This document shows positions 1-5,531 of a DNA stretch of 5,992 bases, piece after piece (the first letter of the stretch is position 1; every line of letters begins with the position of its first letter). Both the position numbers and the translations under genes were made by a program. Origin of the DNA: Actinomycetes bacterium (GTDB lineage Bacteria; Actinomycetota; Acidimicrobiia; Acidimicrobiales; Bog-793); assembly GCA_021823365.1 (NCBI GenBank), contig JAKAOD010000211.1, forward strand, positions 1-5,992, given 5' to 3'. Under the pieces are notes generated by a model. That model worked only from the letters and a program-made list of their open reading frames with translations. It was not told the DNA's origin and did no database searches.

Positions 1-10
1 CCGGTGCGAG

Positions 11-1276
11 CTAGTACTCGCTGTCGCCGGTCGACCTGAGCCCGAAGGGCAGCGGCTCACCGACTTTCCACGACCCCTCGCGCTGCGCCCGCTCGCCGGC
101 GCGACGGGACCGTGCGACGAGGGCGCTGCCGAGATCGAGCGCTTCGCGCTCCCAGGCCCTCAGGGCCTCCTCCAGCTCGACCGCCGGATCGGACAGGGCC
201 CGCGCGAGGAGCCACGCTTCCTCGGCCGCTTTGGCCGTGCCGGCGGCGGCGTGCGGGCGGGCCACGAAGCCCGCGTCCCCCAGCAGGCACACCCGCCCGA
301 CGACCAGGTGCGGCGGGGTCACGTCGACCATCGCCTGCACGAACGGGGTGGCGGTCCGCCCCACGAGGGTGGCGAGGGGCGGCGGGAGCTCGCGGTCCGC
401 CGCCGCGGCCAGACCTGCCACCAGCTCCGGGCGCACGGCGCCGGAGGCAACGGAGAGCCCGTGACGCACCCCGTCTCGGTCGCAGAGGAGCTCGATGAGC
501 TGCCCAGGGGCGGAGAGGTTCCGGTACCACACCCAATTGCGCCGCATCCGGCCGTCGGCGGCCTGGATCGGGTAGGTGAGGATGTGGGCGTGATCGAGGA
601 TGGTGTAGGTGATGGCCCGCTCGAGCGGCCGAAGCGCGTGCTCCGGCAGCTCGTCCTCGTCGAGCACGCCGCGCCAGGCCACGTAGCCGCCGAGCTCTGG
701 CTCCACGTCGGGCAGGACCAGCCTGCGAACCGTCGAGTGCACACCGTCGGCGCCGACCAGCAGCTCGCTCGACATGCGGGTTCCGTCGGCCAGCGCGATG
801 TGAACCGTCTCCTCGGCGCTCCGCACCTCCGTCACGCGAGCATCGTGCACGTATCGCCCTCCACGCCGTTCGAGCGAGCGGCGGAGGCTCTGGTAGAGGG
901 CACCGTACGCGGCGAACCGGAGCCTGCTCTCGCGCTGGGTGACCACCGTTCCGTCCGGTCCCAGGTAGCGCAAGTGGTCCACCGCCACGCTGAAGTCGTC
1001 GAGCGGCAGGCCCTCCTGCGCGGTGAGGAACCGGCTGGTGGCTGGGTGGAGGACGATGCCGGCCCCCCGGTCCACCAGGGGCTCGCACGCCCTCTCCAAG
1101 ACGTCGACCTCCCATCCGGTGGCGCAGAGCCAGTTCGCGGTCGACAGCCCGGCCAGCGATCCTCCCACGACGAGAGCTCGTCGCCGACCCTTCGTGCCTC
1201 GGGACGGCGCGGGGACGACCTGCTGGGGCTCGGGGACCGACAGGCGCCCGCGCTCGACGGCCTCGTGCTCGGTCAG
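11..1276 (-). CDS. FAD-dependent aromatic-ring monooxygenase, 2,6-dihydroxypyridine 3-hydroxylase-like
   Basis: This is a single-component flavin hydroxylase of the class A (PHBH fold) type, expected to use NAD(P)H and O2 to hydroxylate an aromatic or heteroaromatic ring in the cytoplasm. Numbering from the CTG at 1276 (421 aa, near the family's roughly 400), the Rossmann FAD motif ALVVGGSLAGLS lies at 34-45, the DG motif GADGVHSTVRR at 175-185, YVAWRGVL at 198-205, and the second FAD motif LLGDAGFVARPHAAAGTAKA at 331-350. The third glycine-motif position is Ser, as I recall it in dihydroxypyridine hydroxylases. The GAGIVLHP, TYPI and RPHAAAG segments also resemble that enzyme. The substrate is inferred from resemblance and neighbours only. 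The start is a problem: no in-frame ATG, GTG or TTG lies between the cupin stop and the FAD motif. The frame is open upstream to 1564, but that part is the shadow of the cupin gene. The CTG at 1276-1274 overlaps the cupin TGA, suggesting translational coupling. It is probably the last gene of the minus-strand operon; only 10 bases of downstream sequence are present. Confidence 0.87.
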   Translation of the reverse strand: MTEHEAVERGRLSVPEPQQVVPAPSRGTKGRRRALVVGGSLAGLSTANWLCATGWEVDVLERACEPLVDRGAGIVLHPATSRFLTAQEGLPLDDFSVAVDHLRYLGPDGTVVTQRESRLRFAAYGALYQSLRRSLERRGGRYVHDARVTEVRSAEETVHIALADGTRMSSELLVGADGVHSTVRRLVLPDVEPELGGYVAWRGVLDEDELPEHALRPLERAITYTILDHAHILTYPIQAADGRMRRNWVWYRNLSAPGQLIELLCDRDGVRHGLSVASGAVRPELVAGLAAAADRELPPPLATLVGRTATPFVQAMVDVTPPHLVVGRVCLLGDAGFVARPHAAAGTAKAAEEAWLLARALSDPAVELEEALRAWEREALDLGSALVARSRRAGERAQREGSWKVGEPLPFGLRSTGDSEY

Positions 1277-1689
1277 GGCGTCGTCGGCGTCGTGTCGCAG
1301 AGCTCGACGGTCACGAAGCGGAGCTCGTCGGTCCCCACGTTCTCCAGGTCGTGGACCAGCGCCTCGGTGGCGCTGTGAACCAGGTACCTGGTCTCTCCGA
1401 GCCCGTATTCGCGTACGACGTAGGAGCCGTCTGCAAGCCGCTGGCGGCCCCGGCCCGGGGACACCACGGTCCAGAAGTACGTCCGGTCGTGGATGTGGAA
1501 CGGGGCGCGCTCGCCCGGGGCCAGGCGCACCTCGAACACGCGGATCTTGTCGTTCGCGAACCACAGCGAGGTTCCGAGATCGTGGTTGTGCGGTGCCCGC
1601 TCGAGCTCGTCTGCGTACTCGGCCACGTCGAAGCGTCCACGCTCGAGGATCGGGTCGGCGGCGGTGGTCCTGTCGGCCGGTCGGCCCAT
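1273..1689 (-). CDS. Small single-domain cupin protein
   Basis: A 138-aa protein with one cupin beta-barrel domain. The first cupin motif is visible as PGERAPFHIHDRTYFW near residues 58-73, with metal-ligand candidates His65 and His67. The second is around ETRYLVHS (99-106), with His105 as the third candidate. The Glu that usually follows the HxH pair is absent (aromatic residues Tyr71-Phe72-Trp73 there), so metal use is uncertain. The C-terminal part HDLENVG...LRFVTVEL resembles small actinobacterial cupins found beside catabolic genes. It could be a dioxygenase, an isomerase, or a non-catalytic binding protein; the sequence does not decide. I chose the ATG at 1689 because GGAGG lies 8 bases upstream. 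An earlier in-frame ATG at 1773 forms an ATGA overlap with the cyclase stop, but has no Shine-Dalgarno and adds 28 residues that do not look like cupin. The stop overlaps the CTG candidate start of the monooxygenase. Confidence 0.82.
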   Translation of the reverse strand: MGRPADRTTAADPILERGRFDVAEYADELERAPHNHDLGTSLWFANDKIRVFEVRLAPGERAPFHIHDRTYFWTVVSPGRGRQRLADGSYVVREYGLGETRYLVHSATEALVHDLENVGTDELRFVTVELCDTTPTTP

Positions 1690-1697
1690 TCGCTCGT

Positions 1698-1702
1698 CCT
1701 CC
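1698..1702 (-). promoter_or_regulatory. Ribosome binding site that decides the cupin start
   Basis: On the minus strand GGAGG stands 8 bases before the ATG at 1689. This favours the short cupin form over the ATGA-overlap start at 1773, which has no purine-rich stretch in front of it. Confidence 0.7.
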
Positions 1703-1769
1703 GGGTTCGGTGCGCCTATGAGCTCTTCGAGCGGTCCGAGACGACGATGATAGCGCCCAGCCGCTCCGG

Positions 1770-2747
1770 TCATTTGATGGCTTGCGGGTTGACCGGAGAC
1801 CCCACGGCCCCGGGGATGACGAGGGGCGGCGCCACGAGAAGGAACTCGTAGGTGCCGTCTTCGGCGCAGTCTTCGGCCAGCTCGTCCAGGTGCCAGATCT
1901 CGCCCAGCATGAGCCCCATGCTCACGAGGAGGACGAGGTGAAGCGGCTGGAACGATCCGGGGATCTCGTTGGGCCGAACCTCGATGCCCCACGTGTCGCT
2001 GGCCACGCCTGCGACCTCGTGCTCCGCCAGCCACGGTGCGCTCGAGAGCGACAACCCCGGCGCGTCGCCGGCGGCGTAGCCGTCCCACCCCGGTCGCCTC
2101 CGTCGCTGCGCCATGTCTCCGGTGCGGACGAGCACGACGTCTCCCCGGCCGACGGTGACGCCCTGCGCGTCGCACACCCTGTCCAAAAGGTCCGGGCCGA
2201 TGGCCTCCCCCGGCTCCAGGGACGCTCGGTCGAGCGCACGAGGCACGTCGAGGAGGACGCCGCGGGTCGCGAGCGCCGGCACGTTCTCGATCCCGTTGCG
2301 CGCCGCCCCCTGGCTCCCGACCTCGGTCGCCGGGTAGCCGTTGTACATCTTCCCGTTCCGGAAGACGTGGCTCAGGGCATCCCACTGCGAGCCTCCCTGG
2401 AGGAACAGGAAGAGGCTGTCGTCGGCGAACCCCCACCCCGGCCCGTACGGCTGGCGACCGGCCACGTGGTCGGTCCCGGTCGCGACCATTTGGTGGATCG
2501 GGTTCACCCGGCCGAAGGCGCCCGTCTGGGGACCCTGATCGTCGAGCGGGAGCTGGAGGGAGAAGACGGCACCGCGGCGGACGAGCTGGGCGGCGAGGCG
2601 GACCTTCTCCTCGTCGATGTAGTTGAGCGCGCCCCGTTCGTCGTCCTGTCCCCAGCGGCCCCAGTTGGAGAACCGCTCGCAGTAGTCGTCCAGGAGCTCA
2701 CGGCTCAAGGCTCGGGGCGCCGGAGAGGGGTCTTGCGCGCTGGACAA
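1770..2747 (-). CDS. Cyclase family protein (kynurenine formamidase-like metal hydrolase fold)
   Basis: A 325-aa member of the cyclase family (PF04199 type), which includes bacterial kynurenine formamidase and isatin hydrolase: cytoplasmic metal enzymes that hydrolyse amide or lactam bonds. Supporting segments are GGSQWDALSHVF (118-129), GVLLDVPR (163-170), GDVVLVRTGD (202-211), SDTWGIEVRP (250-259), HLVLLVSMGLMLGEIWHLDEL (starting at 270), and the C-terminal VIPGAVGSPVNPQAI, a family hallmark. The usual HxGTHxD metal motif is altered: Gly-Ser-Gln-Trp stands where Gly-Thr-His-x is expected, while Asp123 and His127 remain. This matches a longer actinobacterial subfamily with a GTQWDxLxH version whose substrates I do not know. 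The TTG start at 2747 is supported by AGGAGG 6 bases upstream. It lies downstream of the regulator gene and upstream of the cupin, on the same strand. Its ribosome binding site sits in an inverted repeat that could block initiation. Confidence 0.88.
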   Translation of the reverse strand: MSSAQDPSPAPRALSRELLDDYCERFSNWGRWGQDDERGALNYIDEEKVRLAAQLVRRGAVFSLQLPLDDQGPQTGAFGRVNPIHQMVATGTDHVAGRQPYGPGWGFADDSLFLFLQGGSQWDALSHVFRNGKMYNGYPATEVGSQGAARNGIENVPALATRGVLLDVPRALDRASLEPGEAIGPDLLDRVCDAQGVTVGRGDVVLVRTGDMAQRRRRPGWDGYAAGDAPGLSLSSAPWLAEHEVAGVASDTWGIEVRPNEIPGSFQPLHLVLLVSMGLMLGEIWHLDELAEDCAEDGTYEFLLVAPPLVIPGAVGSPVNPQAIK

Positions 2748-2753
2748 GGAGAA

Positions 2754-2759
2754 CCTCCT
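2754..2759 (-). promoter_or_regulatory. Ribosome binding site that decides the TTG start of the cyclase gene
   Basis: On the minus strand AGGAGG lies 6 bases before the TTG at 2747, the ideal spacing, so the rare TTG is accepted as start. The same bases form part of the right arm of a perfect inverted repeat (2754-2763 with 2793-2802), so the site can be buried in a hairpin. Confidence 0.8.
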
Positions 2760-2802
2760 GCGTAGGCGTTGAAGACTGCGACAGCAGGCCTGACGCAGGA
2801 GG
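2754..2802 (-). promoter_or_regulatory. Predicted Shine-Dalgarno-sequestering hairpin in the cyclase leader
   Basis: Read on the minus strand, CCTCCTGCGT (2802 to 2793) is the exact reverse complement of ACGCAGGAGG (2763 to 2754), separated by 29 bases. The downstream arm holds the complete AGGAGG ribosome binding site of the cyclase gene, and the upstream arm matches the anti-Shine-Dalgarno of 16S rRNA. In RNA the pair would form a 10-bp stem that hides the ribosome binding site. Such a design is used by thermosensors, translational riboswitches and attenuators coupled to ribosome movement. Which of these applies, if any, cannot be told from sequence. A further 6-bp inverted repeat (2809-2814 with 2833-2838) lies just upstream in the same leader. 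Confidence 0.55.
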
Positions 2803-2863
2803 CCGGTGCCGGACCCGCTGCGAATCGGCTACGTCCGGGTGCCGCGGGGGGAGAAGCCTGGGT

Positions 2864-3730
2864 TCAAGGCAGGGCGGCGCGACCGGGCCGACCGGTGTCC
2901 CTGCGCCCCTCGCGACGAGCCTCGTGCTCGGAGAGCAGCTGACGGAGGAGGGCGATCTCCCGATGGTCGATCTCTTCGGCCGGTGGCGACGCGAGCGTGC
3001 GCACGGGCTGGCTGCGAACGCCTTCGACGTCGAGCGCGCTGCGGATCCGCTCGAGGTCCACGCGCAGCTGCTCGTTCTTCTCCTCCAGCGCCATGCGGGC
3101 GGCACGGGCCGCGGACAGCTCCGACTCGAGCGCGCTGACGCGCTGCTCGAGCGTGTCCACCGCGCCACCGCCCGCCCGCTCTCGATCGCCGGCTACAGCC
3201 TCCCTCTCGCCCTCGTCCGTGCCGACGAGACGCCGTGCCACCTGGCGGAGGAGCCGGCGAGCGAGCTCGTCGTAGTCGACCAGCTCGTCGACCTCCGCCG
3301 CGCGCACCCCTGTGGAGGCGCCGCGAGAAGGCACCACCTCCGTGGACCGGCCGAGCATCGGGGTTCGCCTGGGCACGCCAGGGCTTCCTGCTGCCCGCTC
3401 ACGCCCTGCCTCGGTGAGCTCCACGCGGTACGTGCGCTTGCCCCGGACGTCCCTCGTGATGAGGCCGGACCGCTCCATCCCCGACAGCAGCTGCGCGAAC
3501 GCGATGCTCGACCCTGGGTAACCGATGCTCGCGGCGAGCGACGCGCTCGCCATCCCCGACGGGTCGTCGACGGCGCCGCTCGCCGCCAACCAGGTGACCA
3601 CCCGGTCACGCGTACCGACCGTCTTGCCCTTCCTCGCAGTCAGCTCTTGCGCCACCGCTCGTCTCTCCTCGTCCTCCCCAGCGACGTTCTGCCACCAACG
3701 TGCTCCGGCAACCGGGCCATCCAGTGACAT
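2864..3730 (-). CDS. Winged-helix DNA-binding protein with C-terminal coiled coil, putative regulator
   Basis: A 288-aa cytoplasmic protein. Residues 38-112 look like a winged helix-turn-helix: a first helix (TRDRVVTWLAASG), a helix pair around SLAASIGYPGSSIAFAQLLSGMERSGLI (64-91), then a wing with RDVRGKRTYRVELTEAG (93-109). The middle is basic and Ala/Arg/Glu-rich, with an acidic helix near 147-168 (VDELVDYDELARRLL). Residues about 192-234 (TLEQRVSALESELSAAR and on) carry heptad-like spacing typical of a parallel coiled coil. No ligand domain or membrane segment is visible. The layout resembles PadR- or MarR-like wings, but I cannot place it in a named family. The ATG at 3730 is chosen because a weak GGGTG ribosome site stands 6 bases before it; the frame stays open further upstream only through the AT-richer divergent promoter region. 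As first gene of the minus-strand set, it likely regulates itself and its divergent neighbour; this is inference. Confidence 0.72.
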   Translation of the reverse strand: MSLDGPVAGARWWQNVAGEDEERRAVAQELTARKGKTVGTRDRVVTWLAASGAVDDPSGMASASLAASIGYPGSSIAFAQLLSGMERSGLITRDVRGKRTYRVELTEAGRERAAGSPGVPRRTPMLGRSTEVVPSRGASTGVRAAEVDELVDYDELARRLLRQVARRLVGTDEGEREAVAGDRERAGGGAVDTLEQRVSALESELSAARAARMALEEKNEQLRVDLERIRSALDVEGVRSQPVRTLASPPAEEIDHREIALLRQLLSEHEARREGRRDTGRPGRAALP

Positions 3731-3772
3731 CGATTTCACCCTATAGCATAGCCCTCTCAGCAACTTTGTGCA

Positions 3773-3800
3773 GGGGGCAACGGCGAGGGGGCAACGGCGA
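3773..3800. repeat. Two perfect tandem copies of a 14-base unit
   Basis: GGGGGCAACGGCGA occurs at 3773-3786 and again, without any change, at 3787-3800, followed by GGGA as a possible start of a third copy. It lies in the divergent promoter region. It could be a pair of protein-binding sites or simply a replication-slippage product. Confidence 0.85.
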
Positions 3801-3823
3801 GGGAGTCCTGGCGCGATCCCCAC

Positions 3824-3904
3824 GGCCCGCGGTCTCACCAATGCTGCGTTACGATTCGAAGAAGCAGATTGGATTCGTGCCGCGGGCCAGAAACCGAGAC
3901 CGCG
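3824..3904 (+). promoter_or_regulatory. Nested stem-loop region with two mutually exclusive basal stems, upstream of the solute-binding protein gene
   Basis: GGCCCGCGG (3824-3832) is the exact reverse complement of CCGCGGGCC (3880-3888). Within that loop, CCAAT plus CTGC (3838-3842, 3844-3847, one bulged G) pairs with GCAGATTGG (3864-3872). The left arm can instead pair through CGCGGTCTC (3828-3836) with GAGACCGCG (3896-3904), which also fits around the inner hairpin. The two basal stems share 3828-3832, so only one can form at a time. A further small hairpin GACCG/CGGTC (3898-3902 with 3906-3910) would compete with the second stem. If transcribed, this would be a bistable leader ending about 30 bases before the ribosome binding site. 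If transcription starts inside it, only DNA-level roles remain. Chance pairing is a real possibility in GC-rich DNA. Confidence 0.4.
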
Positions 3905-3933
3905 TCGGTCGACTGGTCCGGGGGCACGAGTGG

Positions 3934-3940
3934 AAGGAGG
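3934..3940 (+). promoter_or_regulatory. Ribosome binding site that decides the GTG start of the solute-binding protein
   Basis: AAGGAGG ends 6 bases before the GTG at 3947. Another in-frame GTG at 3941 directly abuts the site and is too close to be used, and the earlier TTG at 3869 lies in the structured leader with no ribosome site. Confidence 0.8.
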
Positions 3941-3946
3941 GTGACC

Positions 3947-5251
3947 GTGCAATCACCGAGTAGGTCGTCGTCCCGGCGGCACCGAAGAGGTCGGGGTGCC
4001 CGTACGCCCTTGGCGCTGGGCGCTGCCGCGGCAGCCTTGTCGTTCGTCGTGGTCGCCGGGGTCGGCGGCGGTGCCGGGGCTTCCGCTCGTCCGTCTTCGA
4101 TCAGCGTCGGCTTCATCCTGCCTCTCACGGGGAACTTCGCTGCGAACGCCAAGCTCGAGCAGGACGGTTTCAAGCTCGGACTGCGGCGGTTCGGCACGAC
4201 AATCGACGGTCACACGATCACGGTGCACTACCAAGACACACACGGCACACCGGCGATCGGGCTCACCGCGGCGAAGAAGCTCGTGACATCGACACGCGTC
4301 CAGGTCATGGAGGGCCCGCTGCTGTCGAACATCATCGCCGCCGTGTCCCCGTACGTGCAGGGCAAGAAGATCCCCGAGGACGACCTCTTCCTCTCGAGCC
4401 CCACCCAGATGGACCTGTACAAGTCGTCGGGCTTCGGCCTGACCTCGGGATGGGACGGCTACCAGGTGACGGGGGCGGGCGCCGAATGGGCGTACAAGAC
4501 AGAGAAGTGGCGCCACGTGACCACGATCGGGGCCAACTTCTCCTTCGGCTGGCAGACCGTCGGCGGGTTCGACGCAGGGTTCACCAAGCTCGGTGGGAAG
4601 ATCCAGAAGTCGATCTGGGTGCCGAGCAACGCCTCGACACTGTCGTCCTACATCTCGCAGATCCCCTCGACAACCCAAGGGGTCTGGGTCGAGCTCTCCG
4701 GCGCGCAAGCGGTCACCTTCGTCAATGACTACGCGTCGTTCGGCCTGAAGGGCAAGATCCCGCTGCTGGGCATCACCCAGCTCACGACACAGTCGGCCCT
4801 TCCGGCCGAGACGCCGTCGTCAGCAGTCGGGATCTACACCGACGCCCAGTACTGCACAGACATCCTCAGCAAGAGCAACGACGCGTTCACCGCCGCCTTC
4901 CACCGGCAGTTCGGGTCGTGGCCCGGCTACTACGCGGACGCCGGCTACGTGAAGGCGGAGATCCTCGTGAGCGCGCTGAGGGCGCTCAGGGGCAACGCGA
5001 CGACAGGCAAGAAGCTGAGCGACGCCATGCGGGCCGTGAAGATCTCGGCCCCACGCGGCCCCGTCACGATCAGCAAGACAACGTGGTCCCCGATCCAGAA
5101 CAGCTACATCTGCAAGGTGGAGAGGGTGAGGGGGACACTGCGCAACGTGCCCGTCAAGACCTACACGAAGATGCAGCCCTGGGGGTTCCTCAAGAAGTCG
5201 ACATGGCTCAGCGACTTCACCCAGGAATCCTCCGGCCCTCCGACCCCGTAG
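3947..5251 (+). CDS. Exported ABC-transporter solute-binding protein, branched-chain amino acid/amide type (type 1 periplasmic fold)
   Basis: A 434-aa binding protein expected outside the cytoplasmic membrane, delivering a small solute to an ABC importer. The N-terminus is a signal sequence: an Arg-rich region (RRHRRGRGAR, 10-19), a hydrophobic stretch (22-39) and a likely signal peptidase I site after ASA (45-47). The mature part opens with SISVGFILPLTGNFAANAKLEQDGFKLGL, the classic start of LivJ/urea/amide binding proteins (Peripla_BP_6 type), and keeps the alternating two-lobe pattern, e.g. ATTIGANFSFGW-like and GYYADAGYVKAEIL segments. There is no lipobox cysteine, unlike most Gram-positive binding proteins; only two cysteines are seen in the mature chain (YCTDI and YICKV), which might form a disulfide. 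The GTG start at 3947 follows AAGGAGG by 6 bases. It is divergent from the regulator and followed by a terminator-like hairpin, so it is probably transcribed alone. No permease or ATPase gene is present, and the ligand is unknown. Confidence 0.9.
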   Translation: MQSPSRSSSRRHRRGRGARTPLALGAAAAALSFVVVAGVGGGAGASARPSSISVGFILPLTGNFAANAKLEQDGFKLGLRRFGTTIDGHTITVHYQDTHGTPAIGLTAAKKLVTSTRVQVMEGPLLSNIIAAVSPYVQGKKIPEDDLFLSSPTQMDLYKSSGFGLTSGWDGYQVTGAGAEWAYKTEKWRHVTTIGANFSFGWQTVGGFDAGFTKLGGKIQKSIWVPSNASTLSSYISQIPSTTQGVWVELSGAQAVTFVNDYASFGLKGKIPLLGITQLTTQSALPAETPSSAVGIYTDAQYCTDILSKSNDAFTAAFHRQFGSWPGYYADAGYVKAEILVSALRALRGNATTGKKLSDAMRAVKISAPRGPVTISKTTWSPIQNSYICKVERVRGTLRNVPVKTYTKMQPWGFLKKSTWLSDFTQESSGPPTP

Positions 5252-5270
5252 CCCGCGCGGCGTGCGGGCG

Positions 5271-5312
5271 GGAGCACACCGTCGGCGCCGGGTGGCCCCG
5301 GCGGTGTGCTCC
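5271..5312 (+). terminator. Hairpin terminator after the solute-binding protein gene
   Basis: GGAGCACACCG (5271-5281) is the perfect reverse complement of CGGTGTGCTCC (5302-5312). The stem is extended inside by CCGGG/CCCGG (5288-5292 with 5297-5301) after a 6-base bulge on the left. It starts 19 bases after the stop codon. No run of T follows, as is common for terminators of high-GC actinobacteria. Confidence 0.7.
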
Positions 5313-5505
5313 TCTCGGTTGAGGTGGCCTGGGCCCTCTGGCCTGGCTCGCGGGCCGCGCTGCCCTTCTCGCTGACGGAAGGAAGACGACGCGGCCTCAC
5401 CGTGCGCCTCTGGGCCGGCAGCGGGCGACCACGTGCAGGATCGGGCCGGTGCCGCCGCGCCGATGCGACGGCCGTGGCGCTCGGTCATTCGACCGGGTCG
5501 CCCGA

Positions 5506-5529
5506 ACATGATTACGGTACGACATGATT
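5506..5529. repeat. Two direct copies of ACATGATT, 16 bases apart
   Basis: ACATGATT occurs at 5506-5513 and 5522-5529, in an AT-richer patch upstream of the amidohydrolase gene. A perfect small palindrome, CGACCGGGTCG, lies 5 bases before it (5490-5500). The position fits an operator or activator site next to a promoter. Confidence 0.45.
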
Positions 5530-5531
5530 GG

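Larger units (their letters stand above)
3731..3946. promoter_or_regulatory. Divergent intergenic region between regulator and solute-binding protein genes
   Basis: These 216 bases must hold the start signals for both directions. The part next to the regulator (about 3727-3770) is clearly richer in A and T than its surroundings and contains CTATAGCATAG, from which TATGCT or TATAGG could serve as minus-strand -10 boxes; no good -35 partner is seen. Toward the plus strand, TACGAT (3850-3855) keeps the four most conserved -10 positions, again without a clear -35. The region also holds a 14-base tandem repeat (3773-3800) and a nested inverted repeat (3824-3904), described separately. Confidence 0.5.

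Noticed and set aside
251..1378. Long plus-strand open frame (375 aa) across the monooxygenase and cupin genes
   Set aside because: It is antisense to two well-supported genes, its product has no recognisable domain, and it is an artefact of high GC codon bias.
1729..1766. Short inverted repeat GAGCGG/CCGCTC between the cyclase and cupin genes
   Set aside because: Six base pairs with a 26-base loop is expected by chance in DNA this rich in G and C.
1273..2436. The cupin frame stays open far upstream, giving a 387-aa minus-strand reading
   Set aside because: The part above 1773 is the shadow of the cyclase gene in another frame and is Arg/Gly/Pro-rich; the ribosome site at 1698-1702 marks the true start.
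1782..2765. Plus-strand open frame (327 aa) opposite the cyclase gene
   Set aside because: The minus-strand protein matches the cyclase family from end to end, and the plus frame has low-complexity composition typical of a shadow.
2806..3138. Plus-strand GTG frame (110 aa) preceded by AGGAGG at 2797-2802
   Set aside because: The apparent ribosome site is only the other arm of the inverted repeat in the cyclase leader, the gap to the GTG is just 3 bases, and the frame is antisense to the regulator with no recognisable protein.
2924..3727. Plus-strand open frame (267 aa) opposite the regulator
   Set aside because: It is antisense to the winged-helix/coiled-coil gene and shows no domain; composition suggests a shadow.
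3869..3946. Upstream TTG start that would lengthen the solute-binding protein by 26 residues
   Set aside because: It lies inside the structured leader without a ribosome site, and it would put a non-hydrophobic tail before the signal sequence.
4820..5509. Minus-strand open frame (229 aa) across the end of the solute-binding protein gene and the following gap
   Set aside because: Most of it is antisense to a clear gene, it crosses the terminator hairpin, and its product is Arg/Gly/Pro-rich with no domain.
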